From: Inia geoffrensis
Lineage: Eukaryota; Chordata; Mammalia; Artiodactyla; Iniidae
NCBI GenBank assembly: GCA_036417435.1
Contig: CM070904.1
Location: 63,062,408 to 63,126,407, forward strand
Length of the DNA: 64,000 nt
Reading direction: 5' to 3'
Shown here: positions 11,786 to 23,022 of the stretch, in pieces
Layout: each line of letters opens with the position of its first letter
Position numbering within the stretch: position 1 is the first letter of the stretch
Made by a program: the position numbers and the translations under genes
Notes under the pieces: model-generated
What the model was told of the DNA's origin: nothing
What the model saw: the letters and a program-made list of their open reading frames with translations, nothing else
The model's database searches: none

Positions 11786-13598
11786 CTTTCTGTTTTTTAA
11801 GTTACTATTATTATAGTCATCCTAATGGATGTTACATGATACCTCATTGCAGTTTTGATTTGCATTACCCTAATGACTAATGATGTCAAACATCCTTTCA
11901 TGTGCTTTTTGGTCATCTGTATAGTCTCCTTGGAAAAATGTCTTCAAGTTCTTTACCCATTTTTTAATTGAGTTGTCCTTCTGTTGTTAGGCTAATATAA
12001 TAAAAGAGTTCTTTGTATATTCTGGATACACAACTCTTATGAAATACATAATTTGCAAACATTTTCTCCCATTCTACAGATTGCCTTTTGATAATGTCTT
12101 TCAATGCACAAAAGTTTATTTTCAAAAATTTTTAGAGTCCAATTTATTTTTTTCTTGATTGTATTTTTTTGTTTATGATTTTGGTATCATACCTAAGAAT
12201 CCATTGCCAAATTCAAGGTCACAATGATTTACATCTTTTCTAAGTTGTATAGTTTTAGCTCTTGTATTTAGATTACTTTTTCACTTTGAGTTAGTTTTTG
12301 TATATAGTGTGAGATAGGGGTCCAGTTTTGTTATTTTCATTATGGATATCAGTTGCTCCAACATCACTTGTTGAAAAGACTATTCTTTCTGCATTAAATG
12401 GTCTTTGTACTCTGCTCAAAATCAATTGGCCATAGATGTAAAGGTTTATTTCTGGACTCTCAGTTCTATTCCTGTGGTCTATATGTCTATCTTTATGTTC
12501 TTATCACACTGTTTTGATTACTGTAGCTTTGTAATGAGTTTTGAAATGGGGAAGTGTGAGTCTTCTAACTCTTTTAATTTTTTCAATATTCCTTGGTTAT
12601 TTAGGGCTCCTTGCAATTCTACATGAAACTGAAGATTGGCTTTTTCATTTCTGAAAAAGTCATTGGAATTTTGATACAGATTACATTAAATCTGTAGATC
12701 ATTTGGGGAGTATTGCCATTTTAACAATTTTAACTCTTCCAATTCATGAACACAGAATGTCTTCCCATTTATTTAGGTCTTCTTTCATTTTTTTCAGCAA
12801 TATTTTGTAATTTTCAGTGTACAAGTCATTTGCCTCTTTGGTTAAATTTATTCCTAGATTTTTCATTCTTTTGGATGCTATTATAAATTAAGTTGTTTCC
12901 CTAATTTTCTTTTTGAATTGTTCATTGATAACATATTGAAACACAACTGACTTCTGAGTGTTGATCTTGTATCCTGCAACTTTGTTAAATTCATTTATTA
13001 GCTCTAGTAGCTTTCCTGTGGATCGTTTGGGATTTTCTACATGTAGGATAATGTCATTTGCAGATAGTTTTACTTCTTCCTTTTTAATTTAGATGCATTT
13101 TCTTTTTCTTGTTTAATTGCTCTTGCTAGAACTACCATGACAATGTTGAATAGCAGTAGTGAAAAAAAGCACCCTTGTCTTGTTCCTGATCTTAGGGACA
13201 AATTTTTCAGTCTTTCACCATTGAGTATGATGTTAGCTGTGGGTTTTTCATAAATTCAGAATGTCTTAATTTCTCCTTCATTTTTGAAGAATGGTTTTGC
13301 CAGATATAGAATTCTTGGTTGGCACCTATTTCTTTTTTTTCCCCAGCATTTTAAATATGTCATCCCACTACCTTCTGGCCTCCATGATTCCAAAGTGAAA
13401 TTGGCTGTTAATCTTACAGAGGATCCCTTGTAAATAAAGAGTTGCTTGTCTCTCGCTGCTTTCAAGATTCTCTCATTGTCTTTGGCTTTCAACAGTTTGA
13501 TTATAATGTGTCTCAGTGTGAATCTGAGTTTAGCCTACTTGAGTTCACTGAACTTCTTGAATGTACAGATTCAGTCTTTCATCAAATTGGGAAGTTTT

Positions 13599-13609
13599 CA
13601 ACCATTATT

Positions 13610-13614
<5 letters not shown>
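13599..13614. repeat. Left target-site duplication of the young L1
   Basis: 'caaccattatttcttt' is repeated perfectly at 20938-20953 and brackets the L1. The T-rich end matches the preferred L1 endonuclease nick site. Confidence 0.95.
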
Positions 13615-13641
<27 letters not shown>

Positions 13642-13646
<5 letters not shown>

Positions 13647-14005
13647 CTTTATTGGGTTAAAATTGCTCTACAATAGTGTGTCAGTTTCTACTTTATAACA
13701 AAGTGAATCAGTTATATATATACAGACGTTCACATATTTCTTCCCTCTTGCGTCTCCCTCCTTCCTTCTCTCCCTATCCCACCCCTCCAGGCAGTCACAA
13801 AGCACCGAGCTGATATCCCTGTTCCAAGCGGCTGCTTCCCATTAGCTATCTACCTTACGTTTGTTAGTATATATATGTCCATGCCCCTCCCTCGCCCTCC
13901 CATAGCTCACCCCTCCCCCTCCCCATATCCTCAAGTCCGTTCTCCAGTAGGTCTGTGTCTTTATTCCTGTCTTACCCCTAGGTTCTTCATAACATTTTTT
14001 TTTTC
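13642..14005 (-). other. Young L1 3' UTR and polyadenylation signal
   Basis: Region between the ORF2 stop (TAA, complement at 14006-14008) and the A tail. AATAAA lies at the complement of 13648-13653, a few bases before the tail. The sense strand has the G-rich stretch typical of L1 3' UTRs (complement of the 'cctccctcgccctcccatag' region at about 13886). Confidence 0.9.
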
Positions 14006-17000
14006 TTAAATTCCATATATATGTGTTAGCATACGGTATTTGTCTTTGTCTTTCTGACTTACTTCACTCTGTATGACAGACTCGAGGTCTATCCACCTCA
14101 TTACAAATAGCTGAATTTCGTTTCTTTTTAACGCTGAGTAATATTCCATTGTGTATATGTGCCACATCTTCTTTATCCATTCATCTGACGATGGGCACTT
14201 AGGTTGTTTCCATCTCCGGGCTATTGTAAATAGAGCTGCGATGAACATTTTGGTACACGCCTCTTTTTCAATTTTGGTTTTCTCAGGGTATATGCCCAGT
14301 AGTGGGATTGCTGGGTCATATGGTAGTTCTATTTTTAGTTTTTTAAGGAACCTCCAAACTGTTCTCCATAGTGGCTGAACCAATTCACATTCCCACCAGC
14401 AGTGCAAGAGGGTTCCCTTTTGTCCACACCCTCTCCAGCATTTATGGTTTCTCGATTTTTTGATGATGGCCATTCTAACTGGTGTGAGATGATATCTCAT
14501 TGTAGTTTTGATTTGCATTTCTCTAATGATTAATGATGTTGAGCATTCTTTCATGTGTTTGTTGGCAGTCTGCATATCTTCTTTGGAGAAATGTCTATTT
14601 AGGTCTTCTGCCCATTTTTGGATTGGGTTGTTTGTTTTTCTGTTATTGAGCTGCACAAGCTGCTTGTAAATTTTGGAGATTAATCCTTTGTCAGTTGCTT
14701 CATTTGCAAATATTTTCTCCCATTCTGAGGGTTGTCTTTTGGTCTTGTTTATGGTTTCCTTTGCTGTGCAAAAGCTTTGAAGTTTCATTAGGTCCCATTT
14801 GTTTATTTTTGTTTTTATTTCCATTGCTCTAGGAGGTGGGTCAAAAAGGATCTTGCTGTGATTTATGTCATAGAGTGTTCTGCCTATGTTTTCCTCTAAA
14901 AGTTTGATAGTTTCTGGCCTTACATTTAGGTCTTTAATCCATTTTGAGCTTATTTTTGTGTATGGTGTTAGGGAGTGATCTAAGCTCATACTTTTACATG
15001 TAGCTGTCCAGTTTTCCCAGCACCACTTATTGAAGAGGCTGTCCTTTCTCCACTGTATATTCCTGCCACCATTATCAAAGATAAGGTGTCCATATGTGCG
15101 TGGGTTTATCTCTGGGCTTTCTATTCTGTTCCATTGATCTATCGTTCTGTTTTTGTGCCAGTACCATACTGTCTTGATTACTGTAGCTTTGTAGTATAGT
15201 CTGAAGTCAGGGAGCCTGATTCCTCCAGCTCCGTTTTTCGCTCTCAATATTGCTTTAGCTATTCGGGGTCTTTTGTGTTTCCATACAAATTGTGAAATTT
15301 TTTGTTCTAGTTCTGTGAAAAATGCCAGTGGCCGTTTGATAGGGATTGCATTGAATCTATAGATTGCTTTGGGTAGTAGAGTCATTTTCACAATGTTGAT
15401 TCTTCCAATCCAAGAACATGGTATATCCCTCCATCTATTTGTATCGTCTTTAATTTCTTTCATCAGTGTCTTATAATTTTCTGCATACAAGTCTTTTGTC
15501 TCCCTAGGTAGGTTTATTCCTAGGTATTTTATTCTTTTTGTTGCAATGGTAAATGGCAGTGTTTTCTTGATTTCACTTTCAGATTTTTCATCAGTAGTAT
15601 ATAGGAATGCCAGAGATTTTTGTGCATTAATTTTGTATCCTGCTACTTTACCAAATTCATTGATTAGCTCTAGTAATTTTCTGGTAGCATCTTTAGGATT
15701 CTCTATGTATAGTATCATGTCATCTGCAAACAGTGACAGCTTTACTTCTTCTTTTCCGATTTGGATTCCTTTTATTTCCTTTTCTTCTCTGATTGCTGTG
15801 GCTAAAACTTCCAAAACTATGTTGAATAAGAGTGGTGAGAGTGGGCAACCTTGTCTTGTTCCTGATCTTAGTGGAAATGCTTTCAGTTTTTCACCATTGA
15901 GGATGATGTTGGCTGTGGGTTTGTCATATATGGCCTTTATTATGTTGAGGAAAGGTCCCTCTATGCCTACTTTCTGTAGGGTTTTTATCATAAATGGGTG
16001 TTGAATTTTGTCAAAAGCTTTCTCTGCATCTATTGAGATGATCATATGGTTTTTCTCCTTCAATTTGTTAATATGGTTTATCACATTGATAGATTTGCGT
16101 ATATTGAAGAATCCTTGCATTCCTGGAATAAACCCCACTTGATCATGGTGTATGATCCTTTTGATGTGCTGTTGGATTCTGTTTGCTAGTATTTTGTTGA
16201 GGATTTTTGCATCTATGTTCATCAGTGATATTGGCCTGTAGTTTTCTTTCTTTGTGACATCCTTGTCTGCTTTTGGTATCAAGGTGATGGTGGCCTCGTA
16301 GAAGGAATTGGGGAGTGTTCCTCCCTCTGCTATGTTTTGTAAGAGTTTGAGAAGGATAGGTGTTAGCTCTTCTCTAAATGCTTGATAGAATTCGGCTGTG
16401 AAGCCATCTGGTCCTGGGCTTTTGTTTGTTGGAAGATTTTTAATCACAGTTTCAATTTCAGTGTTTGTGATTGGTCTGTTCATATTTTCTGTTTCTTCCT
16501 GATTCAGTCTTGGTAGTTTGTGCATTTCTAAGAATTTGTCCATTTCTTCCAGATTGTCCATTTTATTCGCATAGAGTTGCTTGTAGTAATCTCTCATGAT
16601 CATTTTTATTTCTGCAGTGTCAGTTGTTACTTCTCCTTTTTCATTTCTAATTCTATTGATTTGAGTCTTCTCCCTTTTTTTCTTGATGAGTCTGGCTAAT
16701 GGTTTATCTATTTTGTTTATCTTCTCAAAGAACCAACTTTTAGTTTTATTGATCTTTGCTATTGTTTCCTTCATTTCTTTTTCATTTATTTCTGATCTGA
16801 TTTTTATAATTTCTTTCCTTCTACTAAATTTGGGGGTTTTTTGTTCTTCTTTCTCTAATTGCTTTAGGTGTAAGGTTAGGTTGTTTATTCGAGATGTTTC
16901 CTGCTTCTTAAGGTGGGCTTGTATTGCTATAAACTTCCCTCTTAGAACTGCTTTTGCAGCATCCCATAGGTTTTGGGTCGTTGTGTCTCCATTGTCATTT

Positions 17001-17824
17001 GTTTCTAGGTATTTTTTAATTTCCTCTTTGATTTCTTCAGTGATCACTTCATTATTGAGTAATGTATTGTTTAGCCTCCATGTGTTTGTATTTTTTACAG
17101 ATCTTTTCCTGTAATTGATATCTAGTCTCATGGCGTTGTGGTCGGAAAAGATACTTGATACAATTTCAATTTTCTTAAATTTACCAAGGCTTGATTTGTG
17201 ACCCAAGATATGATCTATCCTGGAGAATGTTCCATGAGCACTTGAGAAAAATGTGTATTCTGTTGTTTTTGGATGGAGTGTCCTATAGATATCAATTAAG
17301 TCCATCTTGTTTAGTGTATCATTAAAAGCTTGTGTTTCCTTATTTATTTTCATTTTGGATGATCTGTCCATTGGTGAAAGTGGGGTGTTGAAGTCCCCTA
17401 CTATGAGTGTATTACTGTCGATTTCCCCTTTTATGGCTGTTAGTTTTTGCCTTATGTATTGAGGTGCTCCTGTGTTAGGTGCATAAATATTTACAATTGT
17501 TATATCTTCTTCTTGGATCGATCCCTTAATCATTATGTAGTGTCCTTCTTTGTCTCTTGTAATGGTCTTTATTTTAAAGTCTATTTTGTCTGATATGAGA
17601 ATTGCTACTCCAGCTTTCTTTTGACTTCCATTTGCATGGAATATCTTTTTCCATCCCCTTACTTTCAGTCTGTATGTGTCTCTAGGTCTGAAGTGGGTCT
17701 CTTGTAGACAGCATATATATGGGTCTTGTTTTTGTATCCATTCAGCCAATCTGTGTCTTTTGGTGGGAGCATTTAGTCCATTTACATTTAAGGTAATTAT
17801 CGATATGCATGTTCCTATTCCCAT
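14006..17824 (-). CDS. L1 ORF2p: endonuclease-reverse transcriptase, intact
   Basis: 1272-aa protein, close to the usual L1 ORF2p length (human 1275). It nicks genomic DNA and reverse-transcribes L1 RNA at the nick. The apurinic endonuclease-like domain covers about 1-239, with catalytic or binding residues N13 (LNVNGL), E42 (QETH), D144 and N146 (GDFN), D204 (RIDH), and D228/H229 (SDHN). The linker and Z region follow. The reverse transcriptase covers about 450-780, with D599 (SIDAEKAFD), [10 protein letters not shown] at 655-664 and the FADD box at 699-702. The C-terminal Cys-rich segment has C1129, C1133, H1141 and C1146. The start is the ATG 57 bp after the ORF1 stop, the normal bicistronic L1 arrangement. 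Expression would come from the L1 5' UTR promoter. No disabling change was seen. Confidence 0.97.
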   Translation of the reverse strand: MGIGTCISIITLNVNGLNAPTKRHRLAEWIQKQDPYICCLQETHFRPRDTYRLKVRGWKKIFHANGSQKKAGVAILISDKIDFKIKTITRDKEGHYIMIKGSIQEEDITIVNIYAPNTGAPQYIRQKLTAIKGEIDSNTLIVGDFNTPLSPMDRSSKMKINKETQAFNDTLNKMDLIDIYRTLHPKTTEYTFFSSAHGTFSRIDHILGHKSSLGKFKKIEIVSSIFSDHNAMRLDINYRKRSVKNTNTWRLNNTLLNNEVITEEIKEEIKKYLETNDNGDTTTQNLWDAAKAVLRGKFIAIQAHLKKQETSRINNLTLHLKQLEKEEQKTPKFSRRKEIIKIRSEINEKEMKETIAKINKTKSWFFEKINKIDKPLARLIKKKREKTQINRIRNEKGEVTTDTAEIKMIMRDYYKQLYANKMDNLEEMDKFLEMHKLPRLNQEETENMNRPITNTEIETVIKNLPTNKSPGPDGFTAEFYQAFREELTPILLKLLQNIAEGGTLPNSFYEATITLIPKADKDVTKKENYRPISLMNIDAKILNKILANRIQQHIKRIIHHDQVGFIPGMQGFFNIRKSINVINHINKLKEKNHMIISIDAEKAFDKIQHPFMIKTLQKVGIEGPFLNIIKAIYDKPTANIILNGEKLKAFPLRSGTRQGCPLSPLLFNIVLEVLATAIREEKEIKGIQIGKEEVKLSLFADDMILYIENPKDATRKLLELINEFGKVAGYKINAQKSLAFLYTTDEKSESEIKKTLPFTIATKRIKYLGINLPRETKDLYAENYKTLMKEIKDDTNRWRDIPCSWIGRINIVKMTLLPKAIYRFNAIPIKRPLAFFTELEQKISQFVWKHKRPRIAKAILRAKNGAGGIRLPDFRLYYKATVIKTVWYWHKNRTIDQWNRIESPEINPRTYGHLIFDNGGRNIQWRKDSLFNKWCWENWTATCKSMSLDHSLTPYTKISSKWIKDLNVRPETIKLLEENIGRTLYDINHSKILFDPPPRAMEIKTKINKWDLMKLQSFCTAKETINKTKRQPSEWEKIFANEATDKGLISKIYKQLVQLNNRKTNNPIQKWAEDLNRHFSKEDMQTANKHMKECSTSLIIREMQIKTTMRYHLTPVRMAIIKKSRNHKCWRGCGQKGTLLHCWWECELVQPLWRTVWRFLKKLKIELPYDPAIPLLGIYPEKTKIEKEACTKMFIAALFTIARRWKQPKCPSSDEWIKKMWHIYTMEYYSALKRNEIQLFVMRWIDLESVIQSEVSQKDKDKYRMLTHIYGI

Positions 17825-17882
17825 TTTCTAAATTGTTTTGGGTTCGTTGTTATAGGTCCTTTCCTCCTCTTGTGTTTCTTGT

Positions 17883-18788
17883 CTAGAGAAGTTCCTTCAG
17901 CAGTTGTTGTAAAGCTGGTTTGGTGGTGCTGAACTCTCTCAGCTTTTGCTTGTCTGTAAAGGTTTTAATTTCTCCATCAAATCTGAATGAGATCTTTGCT
18001 GGGTAGAGTAATCGTGGTTGCAGGTTTTTCTCCTTCATCACTTTCAGTATGTCCTGCCACTCCCTTCTGGCTTGCAGAGTTTCTGCTGAGAGATCAGCTG
18101 TTAGCCTTATGGGGATTCCCTTGTGTGTTATTTGTTTTTTTTCCCTTGCTGCTTTTAATATGCTTTCTTTGTATTTAATTTTTGAGAGTTTGATTAATAT
18201 GTGTCTTGGTGTATTTCTCCTTGGGTTTATCCTGTATGGGACTCTCTCTGCTTCCTGGACTTGGTTAACTATTTCCTTTCCCATATTAGGGAAGTTTTCA
18301 ACTATAATCTCTTCAAATATTTTCTCAGTCCCTTTCTTTTTCTCTTCATCCTCTGGAACCCCTATAATTCGAATGTTGGTGCGTTTAATGTTGTCCCAGA
18401 GGTCTCTGAGACTGTCCTCAGTTCTTTTCATTCTTTTTTCTTTATTCTGCTCTGCAGTCGTTATTTCCACTATTTTATCTTCCAGGTCACTTATCCGTTC
18501 TTCTGCCTCAGTTATTCTGCTATTGGTCCCATCTAGTGTATTTTTCATTTCAGTTATTGTGTTGTTCATCTCTGTTTGTTTGTTCTTTAGTTCTTCTAGA
18601 TCTTTGTTAAACATTTCTTGCATCTTCTCCATCCCTGCCTCCATTCTATTTCCGAGATTCTGGATCATCTTTACTATCATTATTCTGAATTCTTTTTCAG
18701 GTAGACTGCCTATTACTTCTTCATTTGTTAGGTCTGGTGCATTTTTATCTTGCTCCTTCATCTGCTGTGTGTTTTTCTGTCTTCTCAT
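17883..18788 (-). CDS. L1 ORF1p: RNA-binding chaperone, intact
   Basis: 301-aa protein (human ORF1p is 338). It forms trimers that coat L1 RNA in cis and act as a nucleic-acid chaperone. A basic N-terminus (MRRQKNTQQ) is followed by a heptad-rich coiled coil at roughly 35-130 (MEKMQEMF, LEELKNK, RITEAEERISDLE). An RRM-like domain at about 133-230 contains NIRIIGVPE (138-146) and TPRHILIKLSK. The C-terminal domain from about 231 has ADLSAETLQARREW and the basic pair R241/R242. The coiled coil is shorter than in primates, as I recall for bovine L1, whose N-terminus is similar. It is the first ORF after the 5' UTR and ends in TAG. No frameshift or internal stop is present. Confidence 0.95.
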   Translation of the reverse strand: MRRQKNTQQMKEQDKNAPDLTNEEVIGSLPEKEFRIMIVKMIQNLGNRMEAGMEKMQEMFNKDLEELKNKQTEMNNTITEMKNTLDGTNSRITEAEERISDLEDKIVEITTAEQNKEKRMKRTEDSLRDLWDNIKRTNIRIIGVPEDEEKKKGTEKIFEEIIVENFPNMGKEIVNQVQEAERVPYRINPRRNTPRHILIKLSKIKYKESILKAAREKKQITHKGIPIRLTADLSAETLQARREWQDILKVMKEKNLQPRLLYPAKISFRFDGEIKTFTDKQKLREFSTTKPALQQLLKELL

Positions 18789-19339
18789 TTTGCTTATCTT
18801 ACTGTGTTTGGGGTCTCCCTTTTTTTTTTAGCAGGCTGCAGGTTCGTAGTTCCCGTTGTTTTTGATGCCTGTCTCCAGTGGCTAAGGTTGGTCTAGTGGG
18901 TTGTGTATGCTTCCTGGTGGAGGGGACTAGTGCTTGTGTTCTGGTGGATGAGGCTGGATCTTGTCTCTCTGGTGGGCAGGTCCACGTCTGGTGGTGTGTT
19001 TTGGCGTGTCTCTGGACTTATTATGATTTTAGGCAGCCTCTCTGTTAATGGGTGGGGTAGTGTTTCTGTTTTGCTAGTTGTTTGGCATAGGCTGTCCAGC
19101 ACTGTAGCTTGCTGGCCGTTGAGTGAAGCTGGGTGCTGGTGTTAAGGTGGAGATCCCTGGGAGATTTTCGCCGTTTGATATTATGTGGTGCTGGGAAATC
19201 TCTTGTGGACCAGTGTCCTGATGTTGGCTCTCCCCCCTCAGAGGCAGAGTCCTGATTCCTGGCAGGAGCAGCAAGAACCTTTCATCCACACAGCTCAGAT
19301 TAAAAGGGAGAGAAAGTAGAGAGAATTAGTAGAAATAGG

Positions 19340-19495
19340 AAGATAGAAAGAAAGAAAGAAAGAAAGAAAGGAGGGAAGGAAGGAAGGAAGGGAGGAAGGA
19401 GGGAGGGAAGGAAGGAAGAAAGAAAGAAGAAGGAAAGAAGGCCAGAAGGAAGGAAAGGAGGAGGGAGGAAGGAAGGAAGGAAAAAGGACAGAAAG
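19340..19495. repeat. GAAA/GGAA purine microsatellite in the L1 5' UTR
   Basis: About 155 bases of almost pure purine on the + strand, mixing (gaaa)n and (ggaa)n units. Repeated GGAA blocks are potential ETS-factor landing sites, but this is inference. Confidence 0.93.
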
Positions 19496-19518
19496 TAGAT
19501 ACAGTAAAATAGAATGAA

Positions 19519-19752
19519 GTAAAGTATAATAAAGTTATTGAATTAAAACATAATTATTTAGGGGAAAAAAGAAAAAAAAAAAAGAAGAAAAAGGATGGAT
19601 ATAACCTTAGGACAAATGTTGAAAGCCACGCTATACAGACAAAATCCTACACTGAAGCTTACACATACACCCTCACGAAAAGAGGTAAAGGGGAAAAAAT
19701 CATAAATCTTTCTTTCAAAGACCACCTCCTCTACTTGGGATGATTCGTTGTA
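19519..19752 (-). repeat. L1 5' UTR module, copy A
   Basis: Copy A begins 'gtaaagtataataaagtta', passes through 'gctatacagacaa' and 'ggggaaaaaatcataaatct', and ends near 'acttgggatgattc' (+ strand). The same order of phrases recurs at 19786-20006, so the two are diverged tandem copies with a period of about 267 bp. Each is preceded by a purine tract. Confidence 0.9.
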
Positions 19753-19785
19753 TAAAGGGGGGAAGGAAAGAAAGAAAGAGGGAAG

Positions 19786-20006
19786 GTAAAGTATAATAGA
19801 ATTATTAAAATTAATTATTAAGAAAAAAAAGGAAAAAAAAAACAATGGACGGATAGAACCCTAGGATAAATGGTGGAAACAAAGCTATACAGACAAGATC
19901 TCAAAGAGAAGCGTACACATACACTTTCACAAAAAGAGGAAAAAGGGGAAAAAATCATAAATCTTGCATATGAAGTCCACCACCTCAATTTGGGATGAGT
20001 CACTGT
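19786..20006 (-). repeat. L1 5' UTR module, copy B
   Basis: Copy B begins 'gtaaagtataatagaatta', has 'gctatacagacaa' and 'ggggaaaaaatcataaatct' in the same order, and ends at 'atttgggatgagtcac'. A short purine tract (19757-19785) precedes it, echoing the longer tract before copy A. Confidence 0.9.
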
Positions 20007-20917
20007 CTATTCATGTATTCCACAGAAGCAGGGTACATCAAGCTGATTGTGGAGCTTTAATCCGCGGCTTCTGAGGCTGCTGGGAGAGATTTCCCTTTCA
20101 CTTCTTTGTTCTCACAGCTCCCAGGGGCTCAGCTTTGGATTTGGCCCCGCCTCTGCGTGTAGGTCGCTGGAGGGCGTCTGTTTTTCACTCAGACAGGACA
20201 GGGTTAAAGGAGCCTCTGATTCGGGGGCTTTGGCGCACACAGGCCGAGGGGGGAGAGGGGCACGGCGTGCGGGGCGGGCCTGCGGGCGCAGAGGCCGGCG
20301 TGACGCTGCACCAGCCTGAGGCCCGCCGTGTGTTAAAAGTCTCTTGCCTCTTTGGCAGGTGCAGACTTTCCCCCGGACTCCCTCCCGGCTAGCCGTGGTG
20401 CACTACCCCCTTCAGGCTATGTTCAAGCCGCCAACCCCAGTCCTTTCCCTGCCCTCCGTCTGAAACCGAAACTCGAGCCTCAGCTCGTAGCCCCGCCCGC
20501 CCCGGCGGGTGAGCCGACAAGCCTCTCGGGCTGGTGAGTGCCGGTCGGCACCGATCCTCTATGCGGCAATCTCTCCGCTTTCCTCTCCGCACCCCTGTTG
20601 CTGTGCTCTCCTCTGCGGCTCCGAAGCTCCCTCCTCCGCTTCCCGCAGTCTCTGCCCGTGAAGGGGCTTCCTAGTGTGTGGAGACTTTTGCTCCTTCACA
20701 GCTCCCTCCCACTGGTGCAGGTCCCGTCCCTATTCTTTTGTCTCTGTTTTTTCTTTTTTTCTTTTGCCCTACCCAGGTACGTGGGGAGTTTCTTGCCTTT
20801 TAGGAGGTCTGAGGTCTTTTGCCAGCCTTCAGTAGGTGTTCTGTAAGAGTTGTTCCACATGTAGATGTATTTCTGGTGTATCTGTGGGGAGGAAGGTGAT
20901 CTCCGCGTCTTACTCTT

Positions 20918-20927
20918 CCGCCATCTT
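20918..20927 (-). promoter_or_regulatory. YY1-like motif at the L1 5' end
   Basis: The sense strand reads 'aagatggcgg', 11 bases into the element. It matches the YY1 core (AAnATGGCGG). In human L1 a YY1 site at a similar position directs accurate initiation. Function here is inferred. Confidence 0.65.
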
Positions 20928-20937
20928 TCTTAATCTC

Positions 20938-20953
20938 CAACCATTATTTCTTT
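20938..20953. repeat. Right target-site duplication of the young L1
   Basis: Perfect copy of the left 16-mer 'caaccattatttcttt'. The older L1 ORF1 sequence resumes immediately after it. Confidence 0.95.
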
Positions 20954-21310
20954 AAATATATTTTCTGCTCCTTTTCTCTCACCTCTCCTTCAGAACTTCC
21001 ATAATGCATATTTTGGCTTACAAGATGTTTCATAGGCCTCTTAGGCTCTATGCACTTTTCTTTATTCTTTTTCCCTTTCTGTTCCTCTATCCAGATAGTT
21101 TCAATTGTCTTATCATCACATTCACTGACGTCTTCTGCCTGCTCAAATCTGTTGCCCCTCTAGTGAATTTTTCATTTCACTTATTGTACTATTCAGCTCC
21201 AGAATTTCTATTTGGTTCCTTTTTACAATTTCTATCTCTTTATTGATAATGTCGTCTTGTTCATACATCATTTTCTGATTTCCTTTGGTTTTTTTGGTCC
21301 ACAGTTTCCT
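20954..21310 (-). mobile_element. Older L1, ORF1 5' part (continuation of 10187-13598)
   Basis: Resumes exactly where the older element was split: the sequence after the duplication continues the complement of ORF1 RRM and coiled-coil coding ('cctttctgttcctctatccag', 'ttcatttcacttattgtac'). Degenerate and not translatable as a whole. Confidence 0.8.
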
Positions 21311-21487
21311 TTGGCTTTTTGGGCATATGTAAGACGATTTAAAGTAAGAGATTTTTCTAGTAAGTACAATCTCTATACTTCCTTAGGGTGAACTTTTAAA
21401 GACATTTTAAATGATAATTCTGACTACTTACTTAAATTAAAAATCAACTGCATGTAGAACGACCTACTTAAGTTACAGATATTATCT

Positions 21488-21688
21488 ATACAACATGGGT
21501 TTGAACTGCATGGGTCCACTAATACGTGGATTCTTTTCAATAAACATGTACTACACAATCTGCAGTTGGTTGAATCTGCAGTTACAGAACTACGGATATG
21601 GAGGGCTTACTGTAACATTATATGTGGATTTTCAACTGCAGAGAGGGGTTGGTGTCCCAACCCTCTCATTGTTCAAATGTCAACTGTA
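21488..21688 (+). mobile_element. Short Tigger-type (TcMar) non-autonomous element
   Basis: Begins 'acaacatgggtttgaactgc' and ends 'gttcaaatgtcaactgta', terminal sequences of the Tigger group. The interior ('atctgcagttggttgaatc', 'aactacggatatggaggg') is the inverse of the interior of the element at 32686-32911. About 200 bp, with no transposase coding. Confidence 0.75.
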
Positions 21689-21692
21689 TTAG

Positions 21693-22090
21693 CCAATATT
21701 TATTGAGTTCCTCCTATAATCCAGGCCCTGTTCGTATATTATCTCACTGTACACACACACATACACACACAACGTTTTTTTTTTTCTCTTTTGTGGTACA
21801 CAGGCCCCTCTCTGTTGTGGCCTCTCTCGTTGCGAAGCACAGGCTCCGGACGCGTAGGCCCACCGGCCATGGCTCATGGGCCCAGCCGCTCCACGGCATG
21901 TGGGACCCTCCCAGACCGGGGCACAAACCCGTGTCCCCTGCACCAGCAGGTGGACTCTCAACCACTGTTTCACCAGGGAAGCCCCAAACACAAGTTTTGA
22001 GGCCAGTATTATTATAATCTATACTTGACAGGAAAAGAAACTGAAGCTCGGGGCTGGTCATATGGTTAGTAAATGGCAATACCAACATAT
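21693..22090 (+). mobile_element. MIR/L2-like relic split by a CHR-1 SINE
   Basis: Left part 'ccaatatttattgagttcct' and right part 'gaaactgaagctcggggct' followed by 'tggttagtaaatggcaat' form one MIR-type body. It is interrupted by a short CA run (21751-21771) and a CHR-1 SINE. Confidence 0.6.
21774..21984 (-). mobile_element. CHR-1-type SINE
   Basis: Reverse-orientation CHR-1 from the T-tract (21775-21785) to 'caccagggaagccc'. The flanks 'acacaacgttt' and 'acacaagtttt' look like a slightly degraded target-site duplication. Somewhat diverged ('gtggtacacaggcccctctc'). Confidence 0.9.
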
Positions 22091-22399
22091 GACTGGGACA
22101 ATTTTAACGAGAACTCTCATTTATAGCTTGCTTGCATTAGCCTACGTAAGCTTCAGTTTGCCTTTGTGACGGCAATGATCATCTAGGCCTCAGACTGTGT
22201 TACAAGTTTCTTTAATATTAGTTGTAATAGCCATCCTAACTTCAGAAACACCCAAATATGTGTCTTGGAATTTCAAGTGTGAGGCATGTCATAAAGGGGA
22301 AAGGACAGGGTGAAATAGGAGCCCATAGTTCTAACCTGGAAGAGAAGTCAAGTGGGGCCCTGCTTTGAATCAGACCATTCAGCTGAGGCCTTAATAGAC

Positions 22400-22810
22400 C
22401 AAGCAAAATGTGAAGGAAACATGTTCTAGTATGAGGAAAACACACTAGCAAACACCTGAAAAAGACAGAACACGGAGCATTTGAGGTGTTGAAAGAAGCC
22501 AGAAGAAGAGGCAGGATATGAGTCTAGAGAAGTAAGAAGAAACCTCATACTATGTTTAGAGTTTGGATTTTATTCTAAGGTTAATAGAAAGTGACTTTAG
22601 GTGCTAAAGGAACATAATAAAATTTAGAATTTGACAAGAGAAAAAGTTAGGAGAATAGTTAGGAGATTGTGTGGTAAATATGAATTTGATGATGGCCTGA
22701 ACAAGGGGTGTCAATAGAGTCAGAGTGTGACAGTGAGGACAGAGTTGACAATGAGGACAGAATATATGCATGCAAAAACAATGTTGCAAAGGAGTACTCA
22801 CAAGAGTTAC
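22400..22810 (-). mobile_element. L2 LINE relic
   Basis: The + strand has 'gagtttggattttattcta' and 'gcctgaacaaggggtg', the complement of the L2 reverse-transcriptase C-terminal region. Heavily decayed. Confidence 0.55.
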
Positions 22811-22890
22811 CTTATTGGATGAGTTTTACATCTTCATTACATGAGCAATGTTTTCCTTTCTTTCTCCTCTATTGAGGAGCATGAAAAAAT

Positions 22891-23022
22891 GGGGAATACT
22901 ATGGTGGTCCAATGGTTAGGGCTCCTCGCTCTCACCGCCAAGGGCCAGGGTTCAATCCCTGGTGGGGGAACTAAGATCCCACAAGCCATGAGGTGCGGCC
23001 AAAAACATAAACATAAACAATA
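22891..23022 (+). mobile_element. tRNA-Glu-related SINE (short CHR-type)
   Basis: 'ggtggtccaatggttagggc', then 'ggttcaatccctggtggggg' (B-box-like), 'aactaagatcccacaagcc', and an (aacata)-type A-rich tail. Shorter than CHR-1. Not a functional tRNA: there is no cloverleaf closing stem or anticodon arm of a real tRNA-Glu. Confidence 0.85.

Larger units (their letters stand above)
10187..13598 (-). mobile_element. Older L1, 3' part, split by a younger L1
   Basis: The 3' UTR side (10200-11000) has the old-L1 phrase 'aattgaggtaaaattcacat' on the + strand. ORF2 C-terminal sequence follows to about 13250. At about 13252 the sequence jumps to the ORF1 C-terminal region: 13256-13492 on the - strand translates to a degenerate ORF1 C-terminus containing 'ILKAARDKQ', 'SVRLTAN' and 'GEIKTF'. 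About 2 kb covering the ORF1 tail and first half of ORF2 is therefore missing. The element continues at 20954 beyond the inserted young L1. Stops and frameshifts make it non-functional. Confidence 0.85.
13615..20937 (-). mobile_element. Full-length young L1 retrotransposon with intact ORFs
   Basis: Complete LINE-1 of about 7.3 kb reading right to left: a 5' UTR of about 2.15 kb (20937-18789), ORF1 (18788-17883), a 57-bp spacer between ORFs, ORF2 (17824-14006), a 3' UTR of about 365 bp (14005-13642) with an AATAAA signal (complement at 13648-13653), and a poly(A) tail of roughly 30 (T-run 13612-13641). Perfect 16-bp target-site duplications flank it, and neither ORF has a stop or frameshift. 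It interrupts an older L1. This is the profile of a recent and possibly retrotransposition-competent copy. Mobility cannot be judged from sequence alone. Confidence 0.97.
18789..20937 (-). promoter_or_regulatory. Young L1 5' UTR with internal promoter
   Basis: About 2.15 kb upstream of ORF1 on the sense (-) strand. The distal part (about 20050-20930) is G+C and CpG-rich. The first bases of the element carry 'aagatggcgg' (complement of 20918-20927), matching the YY1 core that positions initiation in human L1. The middle (19340-20006) holds purine tracts and two tandem modules. Two small sense-strand ORFs (69 codons at 19102-18893 and 71 codons at 19289-19074) lie upstream of ORF1; their role is unknown. 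Promoter activity is inferred from family knowledge. Confidence 0.85.
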